DNA from: a virus
Direction: 5' to 3' (one strand)
Length of the DNA: 64,000 nt
IMG/VR virus record: IMGVR_UViG_3300045996_003052
Coordinates: 1-64,000 of that record
Shown here: positions 15,275-22,455 of the stretch, piece by piece
Numbering within the stretch: position 1 is the first letter of the stretch
How the letters are laid out: each line of letters starts with the position of its first letter
Position numbers and translations under genes: made by a program
Notes under the pieces: generated by a model
What the model was told of the DNA's origin: nothing
Database searches by the model: none
What the model saw: only the letters and a program-made list of their open reading frames with translations

Positions 15275-15510
15275 ACTAAGTCCCGAGGAATATGCAGTGT
15301 GCGGTGTGCTCCTAAGTTGTTGATTTCATTACGTTTGCAGAATAATGAGTGCCCACATAATACTGCGGCGGGACGCACCCCATATGATATGGGGTTATTT
15401 AGATGTGCCGTATTTATAGGGAGTATTAACCCGATGACCGTGGCCGCACACCCCACTTTGGGGCCCCTTAGTATTACAAAATTTCACCGCTTCGGCACTA
15501 AACAAAAGAG

Positions 15511-15539
15511 TTTACAGCTAGATACAACCACATTATAAT
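15511..15539 (+). promoter_or_regulatory. Rightward promoter giving a leaderless mRNA
   Basis: TTTACA (15,511-15,516), 17-bp spacer, TATAAT (15,534-15,539). The ATG of the next gene is 7 nt after the -10 box, so transcription should start at or within a base or two of the start codon. Confidence 0.7.
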
Positions 15540-15546
15540 AGAGCCT

Positions 15547-16008
15547 ATGATGAAACGCATAGATAAAACGGTTGAACAGATTAACTTAATCAATTATGGT
15601 AGGTTTGAACGCCGACTCGGCGCCTTCTTCGTCTCAGGAATCTCTTTAGATTTCCTGATAAGCGAGGCACTCGAAAAAGGCCGTGAAAGTCGATGCTGGG
15701 TGTGGAAGTCCACCCTAGCAAAGCGCGGGAACTACGTGCTTCCTATGTTGAAGATCATCAACCCATATACTAAGAAGGATGAAAACGTCTATGCTAGACG
15801 ATTTGCCCGCTTTCTTACCTTCAAAGCCTATCCGCCAGTTGGGGCGTGGTTGGTACTTACATGCGGTGAGGAGAAGTGCGTTAACCCAGTTCATTGCATT
15901 GTAAGTGACGCTGAAAATTGGCACGCCGACAAGATGCAAGCGGTAATTACCGACCCTGTATTTGCCGCAGAAATTGCTGCCGCCGGAAAGAAGCAGGAGA
16001 ACAGGTAA
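15547..16008 (+). CDS. HNH-fold protein lacking the first His, 153 aa
   Basis: Starts ATG ATG (15,547 and 15,550), with no Shine-Dalgarno. The core resembles phage HNH proteins: RCWVWK, then an Arg-rich helix, then LTCGEEKCVNPVHCIV and an Asn-Trp. In active enzymes the position before the first Cys is His (V-x-H-x-C); here it is Thr. The zinc-binding scaffold looks intact while the catalytic base seems lost. It may be a DNA-binding treble-clef protein or a decayed homing endonuclease. It heads the early operon. Confidence 0.6.
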   Translation: MMKRIDKTVEQINLINYGRFERRLGAFFVSGISLDFLISEALEKGRESRCWVWKSTLAKRGNYVLPMLKIINPYTKKDENVYARRFARFLTFKAYPPVGAWLVLTCGEEKCVNPVHCIVSDAENWHADKMQAVITDPVFAAEIAAAGKKQENR

Positions 16009-16313
16009 TGTTAAAAGTTACTTTGATAACCAGTCCCTTCATAGATGAATTTTTAAAAACTCGTTTCTCACGTGCCGGCTACGCTAACATATTCGACAAC
16101 GTGCTGTCGGTCGAAACCAACGATATCCACATCATATTGACCGTGCTCAGGGAAGACAAAAAACATATCCCGCCACACCCAGATGAAGTTTCTACCGAAG
16201 CTGCCAGACTCACCTACCAGCCAAAATTCATCTCATATGGTTGGAAGCAGGTAGTCCTTAACCTAGAACGGCGGTTCTTCCTAGACACATTTAAGGTAGA
16301 ACGTATGGAGTAA
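16008..16313 (+). CDS. Hypothetical protein, 101 aa
   Basis: ATG overlaps the previous stop (TAATG), so translation is coupled. Reads MLKVTLITSPFIDEFLKTR, then an alpha/beta pattern ending in an FFLDTFKVERME tail. No family recognised. Confidence 0.6.
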   Translation: MLKVTLITSPFIDEFLKTRFSRAGYANIFDNVLSVETNDIHIILTVLREDKKHIPPHPDEVSTEAARLTYQPKFISYGWKQVVLNLERRFFLDTFKVERME

Positions 16314-16317
16314 CAAT

Positions 16318-16342
16318 GTACTCGGCTCGAGGCACATTGTTA
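16318..16342. repeat. Hairpin in front of the 16.3-kb promoter
   Basis: AACAATGT and ACATTGTT (8-bp arms, about 14-nt loop), ending just before the -35 box. Similar ACAATG sequences precede the 19.8, 22.0 and 25.1-kb promoters. Confidence 0.6.
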
Positions 16343-16372
16343 TTTACTTTCGCACCCCGGATGTTATATAAT
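16343..16372 (+). promoter_or_regulatory. Rightward promoter
   Basis: TTTACT (16,343-16,348), 18-bp spacer, TATAAT (16,367-16,372). The whole 38-bp stretch is almost identical to the promoter at 19.8 kb. An ATG lies 7 nt after the -10 box (16,380) and opens a 26-codon frame overlapping the 153-aa gene. Confidence 0.75.
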
Positions 16373-16420
16373 TATCACAATGAGTTTTTTATTCACCAAC
16401 TGTCACAACGGAGGTAAAAC

Positions 16421-16882
16421 ATGGCAATCGTCTACTTTGAAGTCGAGCCGGAGAGATTAAAGGAAACCGAGGAGTTCGTAGAGAAACGAGGAGGTAAGCT
16501 GTACCACAGCAGCAAGGTCCCGGTGACCCTGGCTACCCAGTCAGACGAGGCCCTCGAAACCATCCTGTCCGATCTCGGGTTCACCCACGAGGACCTGGAG
16601 GACGGTAGGGTCGAGCGGTATAAAACCGGTGAAGAGCGCCTCCTCGAGGAACTTAACGCCGACGACCCCGACAACGAGGTGTCCTACATGCAGGCCAGGC
16701 TCCTGGCCATCAGCCAAAAGCTTGGCGAGTGGCGCGAGTCCGCCAAGCGCCTCGAGAAGCTCGGTGACCCCCTCTCGCCTAAGGACGTCGCGAAGATCGA
16801 GTCCATCGACACACACGCCCTTCAGCTACGCGAGGAGCTTAGCGGGTTGTTTACTTGGAACGGCAACTTCGCAAGGAGGTAA
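16421..16882 (+). CDS. Hypothetical protein, 153 aa
   Basis: ATG after CAACGGAGGTAAAAC. Acidic. The N-terminus MAIVYFEVEPERLKETEEF suggests a small alpha/beta domain, followed by helical segments with coiled-coil character (QARLLAISQKLGEWRESAKR). First of about a dozen tightly packed early genes. Unknown role. Confidence 0.65.
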   Translation: MAIVYFEVEPERLKETEEFVEKRGGKLYHSSKVPVTLATQSDEALETILSDLGFTHEDLEDGRVERYKTGEERLLEELNADDPDNEVSYMQARLLAISQKLGEWRESAKRLEKLGDPLSPKDVAKIESIDTHALQLREELSGLFTWNGNFARR

Positions 16883-16885
16883 AGC

Positions 16886-17188
16886 ATGGCAACAGACAAG
16901 CAGCGCGAGGTCGCCCGTAAGCTCCTCGAGGAAGACCTCCAGGATTTTGGCGGGTACATCTGTCTCGATGAAGACTGTGAACGTACCGTTCACGTCACGG
17001 TAAGGTGCACGGCCAAGGAGTTCATGGAGTTCTGCGACCAACTAATCAAGGGGTTCCCTGAATTTACTGACGAGTTACTTCCCTGTGACGACAACAACTT
17101 CTGGGGCTGGACGGTCGAAGACATCTGCGAAAACCTATTCGAACTCCACCCCGAACAGGCCGCTAAACTCTATCCCGAAGCACTGTAG
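16886..17188 (+). CDS. Hypothetical acidic protein, 100 aa
   Basis: ATG after AAGGAGGTAAAGC. Helix-rich start, then strands with several Cys (CLDEDCER, VRCTAKEFMEFCDQ). Not spaced like a classic zinc finger. Ends HPEQAAKLYPEAL. Family unknown. Confidence 0.6.
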   Translation: MATDKQREVARKLLEEDLQDFGGYICLDEDCERTVHVTVRCTAKEFMEFCDQLIKGFPEFTDELLPCDDNNFWGWTVEDICENLFELHPEQAAKLYPEAL

Positions 17189-17199
17189 AGGAGGAAAAC

Positions 17200-17436
17200 A
17201 TGGCAAAGCGTATGTTCAACGTAAGCGTCGACATCGAAATCGACACGGAGACAGAAAACACGGGAGCGGATCTTGCCGCCAACGTTATCGCGCTCGGGCT
17301 CGATAACGCGATAGGCGGTGCCAATGGAGTTCTGGGGTACGACCTCGAGGTCATGTGGGTCTACTCAGACCCCCACGGTGAGGATGAGGAAGGCGGCCAC
17401 GAGCCAGAAAGAGTGGTGACGCGTGTCAGCTACTAA
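17200..17436 (+). CDS. Hypothetical protein, 78 aa
   Basis: ATG after GAGGAGGAAAAC. Reads FNVSVDIEIDTETENTGADL, a beta strand then helix as in small ferredoxin-like phage proteins of unknown role. Overlaps the next gene by 14 bp. Confidence 0.6.
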   Translation: MAKRMFNVSVDIEIDTETENTGADLAANVIALGLDNAIGGANGVLGYDLEVMWVYSDPHGEDEEGGHEPERVVTRVSY

Positions 17437-17668
17437 CAAGATCACCTGGCCAGCCTACAAGATCACCGAGACGCGGTCCGTCAACGTGCCGAGCTACCAA
17501 GGGCTCGCGTGCGAGGACTGCGACGGAAACTCGGGCCGCTGGCGTACCTACAACATCGCGGACCTAATCTTTGACAGTCCTGGTAGAACTTACCGGGTCT
17601 GTCAAGAGTGCGCGTGGGTTAACCACGGCGTCCTGGTCGCGCCGGTCTACAACGAGGAGGTTCTATGA
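17423..17668 (+). CDS. Zinc-ribbon protein, 81 aa
   Basis: GTG start within the end of the preceding gene. CEDCDG at about residue 30 and CQEC at about residue 61 form a four-cysteine ribbon, with an intervening strand pair. Ends with an overlap of 4 bp into the next gene. Confidence 0.6.
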   Translation: MSATNKITWPAYKITETRSVNVPSYQGLACEDCDGNSGRWRTYNIADLIFDSPGRTYRVCQECAWVNHGVLVAPVYNEEVL

Positions 17669-17952
17669 CTGCGGAACAAAAGGCGAAGGTTCGAGAACTT
17701 GCCGCGCGGCACAACCAACACCCCCAAAAGGGGGTCGGTATTAATGTCCAGGTAACGTGTCAGGTACACTCCGCCGTCTTATTCTTCGGTCTGTCTGAGG
17801 CAGACCTAATGGGTCTGACGGACGAGGAGTTCAACCAACTGTGCTTTGAGACGGCCCAGGACCCATATACCCAGGTCTGTGAGGGGACGTTGGACATGAA
17901 GCACGACGCCGAGTTCGTCAACCGGCGAGATTACGACGAGGAGGAATATTGA
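17665..17952 (+). CDS. Hypothetical protein, 95 aa
   Basis: ATG overlaps the upstream stop (ATGA), good GAGGAGG upstream. Reads EQKAKVRELAARHNQ, then a central strand and an LMGLTDEEFNQLCFETA helix, acidic C-terminus. No family recognised. Confidence 0.6.
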   Translation: MTAEQKAKVRELAARHNQHPQKGVGINVQVTCQVHSAVLFFGLSEADLMGLTDEEFNQLCFETAQDPYTQVCEGTLDMKHDAEFVNRRDYDEEEY

Positions 17953-18206
17953 TGCTTGAAGTCCCGGATTACCCCAACCAGGTCGACTGCGACGATTGCG
18001 GCGACCCCATCATCACCCGGTCGGAGACGGACTCCGACATCTACGCCGACGACAGCACAGACACGCTGTGTCGCCGGTGCTACGTTGAAAACTACCTGCA
18101 GCGCATCATGGAGGCCGTGTACGTGCTGCGGGAGATTGACGTCGACACTATCCCGCTGCAGTCAGCGGTCGGGAACGTGCGCGACGAGGAGGACATCCGC
18201 TCATGA
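17952..18206 (+). CDS. Zinc-finger protein, 84 aa
   Basis: ATG overlaps the previous stop (TGATG), so it is coupled. CDDCGD at residues 12-17 and CRRC at about 39-42 look like a TraR/DksA-size zinc finger. An acidic helical C-terminus follows. Possibly binds host RNA polymerase or another protein; inference only. Confidence 0.6.
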   Translation: MLEVPDYPNQVDCDDCGDPIITRSETDSDIYADDSTDTLCRRCYVENYLQRIMEAVYVLREIDVDTIPLQSAVGNVRDEEDIRS

Positions 18207-18520
18207 TCACTAGTAAGTCAGTTCGTGTTAGTGGCAAGGGCCAGACGGTCAACTTCGTGGAAAGTCTTTGGTACCAGGACAGTACCGACGCCGTCCACGT
18301 CCTTCGCGTTAAAATCCACAACGACAGCTACCGTGACCAGTCGTGGGGCAAGGTAGAGCGGTGGGACGGCACGCAGTGGCACGAGGTCGCGTCCATCAAC
18401 GGCGCGGAATTTAGCATGGAGCTTGGTATCGGTTACAAGCCGCGAACTATCACCGCCGCCGACTTTTGGCAGGACCGCGACCACCTGCTGCAGCTCGCCC
18501 AGGAGGTGCTGCTAGGATGA
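18203..18520 (+). CDS. Hypothetical protein, 105 aa
   Basis: ATG overlaps the upstream stop by 4 bp. Strand-rich protein (VRVSGKGQTVNFVESLWYQD, then VLRVKIHNDSY). It resembles small single-domain phage proteins without known role. Confidence 0.6.
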   Translation: MITSKSVRVSGKGQTVNFVESLWYQDSTDAVHVLRVKIHNDSYRDQSWGKVERWDGTQWHEVASINGAEFSMELGIGYKPRTITAADFWQDRDHLLQLAQEVLLG

Positions 18521-18675
18521 CAGTCACGTTGATTACCAAAGACGGTAACGCCGTCGTCTACAACCACGTCGTCGCGATCGAACACGACGATCGGACCATT
18601 ACAGTAACGCTGCCACGCGGTGTCTTCCACGTAGCGCCGCGTCAGTTCTATGAGGATACGTACTATGTGGACTAA
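18517..18675 (+). CDS. Hypothetical protein, 52 aa
   Basis: ATG overlaps the previous stop (GATGA). A compact beta protein: TVTLITKDGNAVVYNHVVAI and TVTLPRGVFHVAP. Unknown. Confidence 0.55.
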   Translation: MTVTLITKDGNAVVYNHVVAIEHDDRTITVTLPRGVFHVAPRQFYEDTYYVD

Positions 18676-18687
18676 GGAGGACTTCTA

Positions 18688-18981
18688 ATGGCGAACCTAT
18701 ATAAGGCCGACGGCACGGTGTCCGTCGTGACCCCCTCAAAGGGGTCGCGATGGACGCTTGGTGAGCTCCAGGGACACGTTGGTGGGTGCATCGAGCTGAT
18801 GCCCGGCCTGCGAAAAGTCCGCGTCATTATGAACCAGGAGGCCGCCCTCCGTGGACTGCCGGTCAACCGGCGAGCCACGGACCTCGTTTTGGAGCTCTTA
18901 GCCACCACCCCGGCACCGCTGAGGTACGTGCCGGTAATTCGCGGCGACGTCCTGGTGCTCACGCCAGGGGAGAGGATGTAG
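18688..18981 (+). CDS. DUF3846-like protein, 97 aa
   Basis: ATG after AGGAGGACTTCTA. The layout matches DUF3846: an N-terminal strand, WTLGELQGHVGGCIELMP, then MNQEAALRGLPVNRRAT, and a C-terminal RGDVLVLTPGE. The family is widespread in phages and plasmids and has no established function. Confidence 0.7.
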   Translation: MANLYKADGTVSVVTPSKGSRWTLGELQGHVGGCIELMPGLRKVRVIMNQEAALRGLPVNRRATDLVLELLATTPAPLRYVPVIRGDVLVLTPGERM

Positions 18982-18985
18982 GTTC

Positions 18986-19192
18986 GTGATACAAACAAAC
19001 CTGCTTGGCCGGTACGTCATCGATGCAGGCGAAAGTGATAGGGCTCCCAGGCACGAGGTCGTTGGTGTTTTCATCGAGGACGGTGTACCGGTGCTGATAC
19101 TTATGACTTCTAACGGGTACCTAATGACGGAAATCGCTAGCCGGAATCGCGTGGTTCCGCTGCGGGAGGTGACGGGTGAAGAGCAGAGATGA
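18986..19192 (+). CDS. Hypothetical protein, 68 aa
   Basis: GTG start 4 bp after the previous stop. Beta-rich (LLGRYVIDAGE, EVVGVFIEDGVPVLILM), SH3-like in length and pattern. Ends with a 4-bp overlap with the next gene. Confidence 0.55.
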   Translation: MIQTNLLGRYVIDAGESDRAPRHEVVGVFIEDGVPVLILMTSNGYLMTEIASRNRVVPLREVTGEEQR

Positions 19193-19485
19193 AGACCACC
19201 CACGTCGCACTGACCTACTTCAGGAAGACCGGCAAGTACTACGCCGGTGGCGAAATCGACTTACCGTACAATGTCGATAAGCCGTTGATGTTCCACGAGA
19301 CGCTTCAGCAGGTCGTAGACCTGCTGAACAGCGGGCAACGCCCAGGCCTAGTTGACGGCATGGGCTTCGACGTTTTGGTCACGGTCTATACTGAGTATGG
19401 CCCGCTACCGCACCTCTTTGTCCGGGACGTCGACGGGTACGTCGGCCAGCGGTCGCTACGTGTCAAGGAGGAGGACCCAGGATGA
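19189..19485 (+). CDS. Hypothetical protein, 98 aa
   Basis: ATG overlap with the upstream stop. The N-terminus YFRKTGKYYAGGE is shared in style with small phage proteins. The middle helix is encoded across an 11-bp inverted repeat (19,304-19,328). Unknown. Confidence 0.6.
   Translation: MKTTHVALTYFRKTGKYYAGGEIDLPYNVDKPLMFHETLQQVVDLLNSGQRPGLVDGMGFDVLVTVYTEYGPLPHLFVRDVDGYVGQRSLRVKEEDPG
19304..19328. repeat. Intragenic inverted repeat, 11-bp arms
   Basis: TTCAGCAGGTC and GACCTGCTGAA around GTA, inside coding sequence. Confidence 0.9.
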
Positions 19486-19757
19486 AGACCATCTTCAAAT
19501 ACGAGTTCAATATCACGGACGAGTTTTTCTTGACACTGCCTAAGGACGCCATAGTATTAACCGTGCAAACGCAACGCAATGTTCCGGTACTTTGGGCGCT
19601 GGTCGATCCCGAAGCGCCGACAGAGAACCGGTACTTCGCGCTTAGAGGGACCGGGCACAATGCGGACGACTTGGAAGAGAACAAGGACGCCCACTACGTG
19701 GGTACGTTCCAAATGCAAGGTGGCGCGCTCGTCTTTCACCTATTCGAGCGGTATTAA
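19482..19757 (+). CDS. Hypothetical protein, 91 aa
   Basis: ATG overlaps the upstream stop. Beta-rich protein with a KDAIVLTVQTQRNVPVLWAL strand run and a C-terminal QGGALVFHLFERY. This layout matches a phage family of unknown function in which a DUF-type beta sandwich is found. Followed by the 19.8-kb hairpin and promoter. Confidence 0.6.
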   Translation: MKTIFKYEFNITDEFFLTLPKDAIVLTVQTQRNVPVLWALVDPEAPTENRYFALRGTGHNADDLEENKDAHYVGTFQMQGGALVFHLFERY

Positions 19758-19763
19758 AGTTCC

Positions 19764-19797
19764 ATTGTGTCCCGTCCGTTAGGGGACGGGGCACAAT
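19764..19797. repeat. Hairpin in front of the 19.8-kb promoter
   Basis: ATTGTGTCCCGTCC pairs with GGACGGGGCACAAT (14 bp with one G-T pair) around GTTAGG. It ends 4 bp before the -35 box. No T-run suitable for intrinsic termination follows. Confidence 0.85.
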
Positions 19798-19801
19798 GTT
19801 A

Positions 19802-19831
19802 TTTACTTTCGCGCCCCGTATGTTATATAAT
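19802..19831 (+). promoter_or_regulatory. Rightward promoter
   Basis: TTTACT (19,802-19,807), 18-bp spacer, TATAAT (19,826-19,831); near-copy of the 16.3-kb promoter. The Shine-Dalgarno AGGAGGTG follows within 12 bp. Confidence 0.8.
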
Positions 19832-19850
19832 TACTATAGGAGGTGAAAAC

Positions 19851-20111
19851 GTGGCACAGAAGTGTAGGACCGAAGAGATTACCCGCAGGATGGTCACCGA
19901 CGACTTCTCCTGGCCGCAGCTCGTCCTGCCGCTAAAGCGGTGGACCCACGACCGCGTCGTGGAACACGCGTACCTATGTGACCCAGTTCCTTTGGGTCAC
20001 AAAGTCATGATCTACGTCGGGAACATGTGGGCGCCCAACCCCAAGAAGGACCCGGCGATCTTGTACGACAGCGTGGACGCCTTCATTGAGGCCGGCTGGG
20101 AGGTGGACTGA
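19851..20111 (+). CDS. Hypothetical protein, 86 aa
   Basis: GTG at 19,851, with AGGAGGTGAAAAC; an upstream in-frame extension would cross the promoter, so I reject it. Reads RRMVTDDFSWPQLVLPLKRW, then a beta segment ending EAGWEVD. Contains a 9-bp hairpin at 19,977-20,001. Unknown. Confidence 0.6.
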   Translation: MAQKCRTEEITRRMVTDDFSWPQLVLPLKRWTHDRVVEHAYLCDPVPLGHKVMIYVGNMWAPNPKKDPAILYDSVDAFIEAGWEVD

Positions 20112-20112
20112 C

Positions 20113-20961
20113 ATGCCGGCTCACTGGCTCCCACAGCCGGAAACCTCGGCGCAGCTCCTCGCCCGACTCGTCCACCATGGTGGGCGTGTACTAGTCGTCG
20201 GCGGCGGCACGGAGAACTTGCCCGACGTCTACACCCGCCACCCGCAACTCGTCTTTTGGGATGATGAGTCCCAGACTCATCATCACAAAGAGGTACCGGC
20301 TAACGTCAAGGCGATCCTCTGGAACCGCTGGATTTCGCACTCGACCGTCGCGCGCCTCAATGACGTCGTCAACAGGCGCCGCCTGTTGAAGTTCCCAATG
20401 CTTCGGACCGCGGAAATCAAGGAACTACTTAAGGAAATCGTCTACTTACAGCCGACGGTGTCGGCTGCAAAGGAGGTACGCGTGGTAGAACAAGAACATG
20501 AGGTCGTGGAACGTCCGGCACCAAAACAGCGGCTCGGGTCGCTAAAGGACTTCGTCCGCCAAAACTACGACAGATCGCGCGACTACTCGCAGGTTGGTGA
20601 GAAGACGAAGGAGTCTGACCGCCTACTTCCCCTCGTAGCGGCCGCGGGGCTCACGACCACGCCAGCTTCCCTGGCTGAATGCGTCCGGATGGTCATCAAA
20701 GAGTCCGGCGCGCCGCTGCCTCGGTCCTCGTCAACCCCTAAGGCGCCAGCGACGGTCGCTAAGCGAGTTGTTCGGACACGCCAGACACCGTCGCCCAAGG
20801 CGGCGGGGTCTGACGACTTCGAGCAGCTTGATAAGCTCATCGACGACGCCATCACAGCGCTCAAGCTGGTGCAGGAACACATGCCGCGCGTTCGGTTGGA
20901 AACCGAACGCTTACGGGACCTCAAGACCAAGGTCATCGCGATGTTGCAGGGAGGTGGCTAA
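20113..20961 (+). CDS. DUF2325-like protein with disordered linker, 282 aa
   Basis: ATG start. Residues 20-110 hold a Rossmann-like segment (RVLVVGGGTENLPDVY, then AILWNRWISHSTVARL). This is reminiscent of DUF2325, a family of small potentially redox or nucleotide-binding domains in phages and plasmids. Residues about 125-230 are a Pro/Arg/Ser-rich linker. A C-terminal coiled coil follows (LDKLIDDAITALKLVQEHM). Four inverted repeats lie in this one gene (20,260; 20,369; 20,449; 20,888). Confidence 0.5.
   Translation: MPAHWLPQPETSAQLLARLVHHGGRVLVVGGGTENLPDVYTRHPQLVFWDDESQTHHHKEVPANVKAILWNRWISHSTVARLNDVVNRRRLLKFPMLRTAEIKELLKEIVYLQPTVSAAKEVRVVEQEHEVVERPAPKQRLGSLKDFVRQNYDRSRDYSQVGEKTKESDRLLPLVAAAGLTTTPASLAECVRMVIKESGAPLPRSSSTPKAPATVAKRVVRTRQTPSPKAAGSDDFEQLDKLIDDAITALKLVQEHMPRVRLETERLRDLKTKVIAMLQGGG
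20260..20284. repeat. Intragenic inverted repeat, 11-bp arms
   Basis: GATGATGAGTC and GACTCATCATC around CCA. Confidence 0.9.
20888..20910. repeat. Intragenic inverted repeat, 10-bp arms
   Basis: GCGTTCGGTT and AACCGAACGC around GGA, in the coiled-coil segment of the DUF2325-like gene. Confidence 0.9.
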
Positions 20962-21503
20962 TGCGGCTACAGCTAAGGCGTCGGGAGTTTACGACCGCGT
21001 CCTCAGACCCCACGGTCGTCGTCGAGTACGAGGACAGAGCCGTCCACGTCAAAATCACCGAGTTCCAAAACGTGTACCGCACCGAGCCTACGGACCCACG
21101 GGCACCTGGTTGTGGCGAACTTGTTCAAGCACTCGGCGAGACGCTGCACCGGACGCTGGAGGAGCTGCACTGTAGCCATTTCGATGAATCTCATCGAAAT
21201 GACTACGTGGAGCACCTAGAGCAACAGCTCCGTGAAATTCGCCACCGCGCGGTCTGCGAACTCCTAGCTGACCGCGGCCTAGTCGCGAGCTACGAGTACC
21301 CCGGGTACGTCCACGTGTCCAAAGACACGGGGGCGTACTGGGCGTTTGGTATCAACCAGGAAGGCCAGGACGCCAGCGTCTGGACCGGGCAGCTGCACGA
21401 CTCGATGGGTGACGTCGTGGGGCTATTTGAGCGTCAGTTTCCTGACGCCAACGACGTTAAGGCGATCGCCGACGCCCTCGCGGAGGAGGTGAGAAAGTCA
21501 TGA
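20961..21503 (+). CDS. Hypothetical protein, 180 aa
   Basis: ATG overlaps the upstream stop by one base (TAATG). The N-terminal part is beta-rich, the middle a long helix (VEHLEQQLREIRHRAVCELL), and the C-terminus acidic and helical. A 15-nt-arm inverted repeat is in the middle (21,172-21,206). Unknown function. Confidence 0.6.
   Translation: MRLQLRRREFTTASSDPTVVVEYEDRAVHVKITEFQNVYRTEPTDPRAPGCGELVQALGETLHRTLEELHCSHFDESHRNDYVEHLEQQLREIRHRAVCELLADRGLVASYEYPGYVHVSKDTGAYWAFGINQEGQDASVWTGQLHDSMGDVVGLFERQFPDANDVKAIADALAEEVRKS
21172..21206. repeat. Intragenic inverted repeat, 11 + 4 bp arms
   Basis: CATTTCGATGA and TCATCGAAATG around ATC. After one mismatch the pairing goes on with GTAG and CTAC. 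Confidence 0.9.
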
Positions 21504-21838
21504 AGCTCTGGACCTACGAAGTAAGGGCGGTGAATCCAGAAGAGCGGGATGACGACGGGCTGTGGTGGCCGCGTAAGGTGTGGGGTACGAAGGAGGAGGC
21601 TCGGGCTGCCGCTGACCAATACTCACGGTCGGAGTGGGAGGGGAATCGAGACCTAGAGGGGGAGCTTCCAGGTCTCGAGGACTTTAAGCCGCTAGTTTGG
21701 TCTTTAGCTATTAATGAACCAAATGGTGATGAATTTGCGGAAGACGAATACAACGGCGACGAGTTCACGCTAGTCGTCGTTGCCTGGGAGCCCCAGGCAA
21801 TTATCGTAAAGGGGTACAATGATCACGAAAATGCGTAG
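21500..21838 (+). CDS. Hypothetical protein, 112 aa
   Basis: ATG overlaps the upstream stop by 4 bp; GGAGGTGAGA upstream. Reads MKLWTYEVRAVNPEE, with a very acidic middle and a C-terminal strand. A 9-bp inverted repeat lies at 21,780-21,800. Unknown. Confidence 0.6.
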   Translation: MKLWTYEVRAVNPEERDDDGLWWPRKVWGTKEEARAAADQYSRSEWEGNRDLEGELPGLEDFKPLVWSLAINEPNGDEFAEDEYNGDEFTLVVVAWEPQAIIVKGYNDHENA

Positions 21839-22025
21839 TGTCTCCGTGCCCGCTGCCAGGGACACTCTCTGGCAGCAGGCGCAAGTCCTCGCGCGTCGGC
21901 GCGGGATCTCTATGTCTAAGTTCGTCCTCGACTGCGTCGAGAAAGAAGTAAAGCGCGCGGAAATCCCCGACGCCTACCTACTAGAGCCGGACGACGAGGA
22001 CTTGGAGCCGGAAAGTGTCGACTGA
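21819..22025 (+). CDS. Ribbon-helix-helix-like protein, 68 aa
   Basis: ATG within the last codons of the previous gene. The pattern SVSVPAARDTLWQQAQVLA (strand and helix A), then RRRGISMSKFVLDCVEKEV (turn and helix B), fits the MetJ/Arc ribbon-helix-helix fold. Such proteins are DNA-binding repressors that dimerise. The C-terminus is acidic. It is a candidate regulator of the nearby promoters. Confidence 0.6.
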   Translation: MITKMRSVSVPAARDTLWQQAQVLARRRGISMSKFVLDCVEKEVKRAEIPDAYLLEPDDEDLEPESVD

Positions 22026-22056
22026 AACAATGCGCCACGTTCGCGTTAAAAAGTAG

Positions 22057-22086
22057 TGTACTTCCGTGCCCCGGGAGTTATATAAT
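22057..22086 (+). promoter_or_regulatory. Rightward promoter
   Basis: GTTAAAAAG, then TGTACT (22,057-22,062), 18-bp spacer, TATAAT (22,081-22,086). The spacer shares CCGTGCCCCGGGAG style with the 16.3 and 19.8-kb promoters. AGGAGGTA follows. Confidence 0.8.
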
Positions 22087-22108
22087 AGCTATAGGAGGTA
22101 AAAATCGG

Positions 22109-22294
22109 ATGTCCATCAATGAAAAGCGGTTGACTGAGGTGCTTGATGCGTGGCAACGTCTACGCGATAAGGCCCATGATCGTAACCTCAACCTAATAGT
22201 TGGGGAGGTGGCGCTTCTCGTGTTGGCCGCGGCGGTACACGAGCTCGATGACTCATTGTCAGTATATTTACCGAATGCCGGCCGTGGCGATTAA
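22109..22294 (+). CDS. Hypothetical helical protein, 61 aa
   Basis: ATG after AGGAGGTAAAAATCGG. Mostly helix (KRLTEVLDAWQRLRDKAHD) with a hydrophobic middle. Overlaps the next small gene by 20 bp. Unknown. Confidence 0.6.
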   Translation: MSINEKRLTEVLDAWQRLRDKAHDRNLNLIVGEVALLVLAAAVHELDDSLSVYLPNAGRGD

Positions 22295-22454
22295 CGAGGA
22301 GGTTCCCAAGTCACCGGCCCACGATGAAGAGGCCGAAGGCCAGCCGGCGTGGCCGGCGGACTTCGACCAGTACGAGGTACCATACAACTACGACAACGAG
22401 CTACCTGATGGCGAGGAGCTCATCGAACGGCGGAAAGAGTGGGAGGGGGAGTAA
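22275..22454 (+). CDS. Hypothetical acidic protein, 59 aa
   Basis: ATG 22,275 overlaps the previous gene end. Highly acidic, Pro-rich and likely disordered (PADFDQYEVPYNYDNELPDG). It could be a host-protein inhibitor in the style of DNA-mimic proteins, but that is speculation. Confidence 0.5.
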   Translation: MPAVAINEEVPKSPAHDEEAEGQPAWPADFDQYEVPYNYDNELPDGEELIERRKEWEGE

Positions 22455-22455
22455 C

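Larger units (their letters stand above)
14965..15546. other. 582-bp regulatory intergenic region
   Basis: No convincing gene. Contents from left to right: two TTGTAC copies in minus orientation (14,977 and 14,999), the minus-strand promoter of the HTH gene, nine GTWAC sites (15,058-15,274), an ACCCCATAT/ATATGGGGT palindrome (15,377-15,395), and the rightward promoter at 15,511-15,539. Confidence 0.6.

Noticed and set aside
14252-15538. A 428-codon plus-strand open frame
   Set aside because: Its first half is antisense to the HTH gene and its second half runs through the GTWAC array and a promoter. Composition of the product (Ser/Thr-rich, irregular) is not protein-like.
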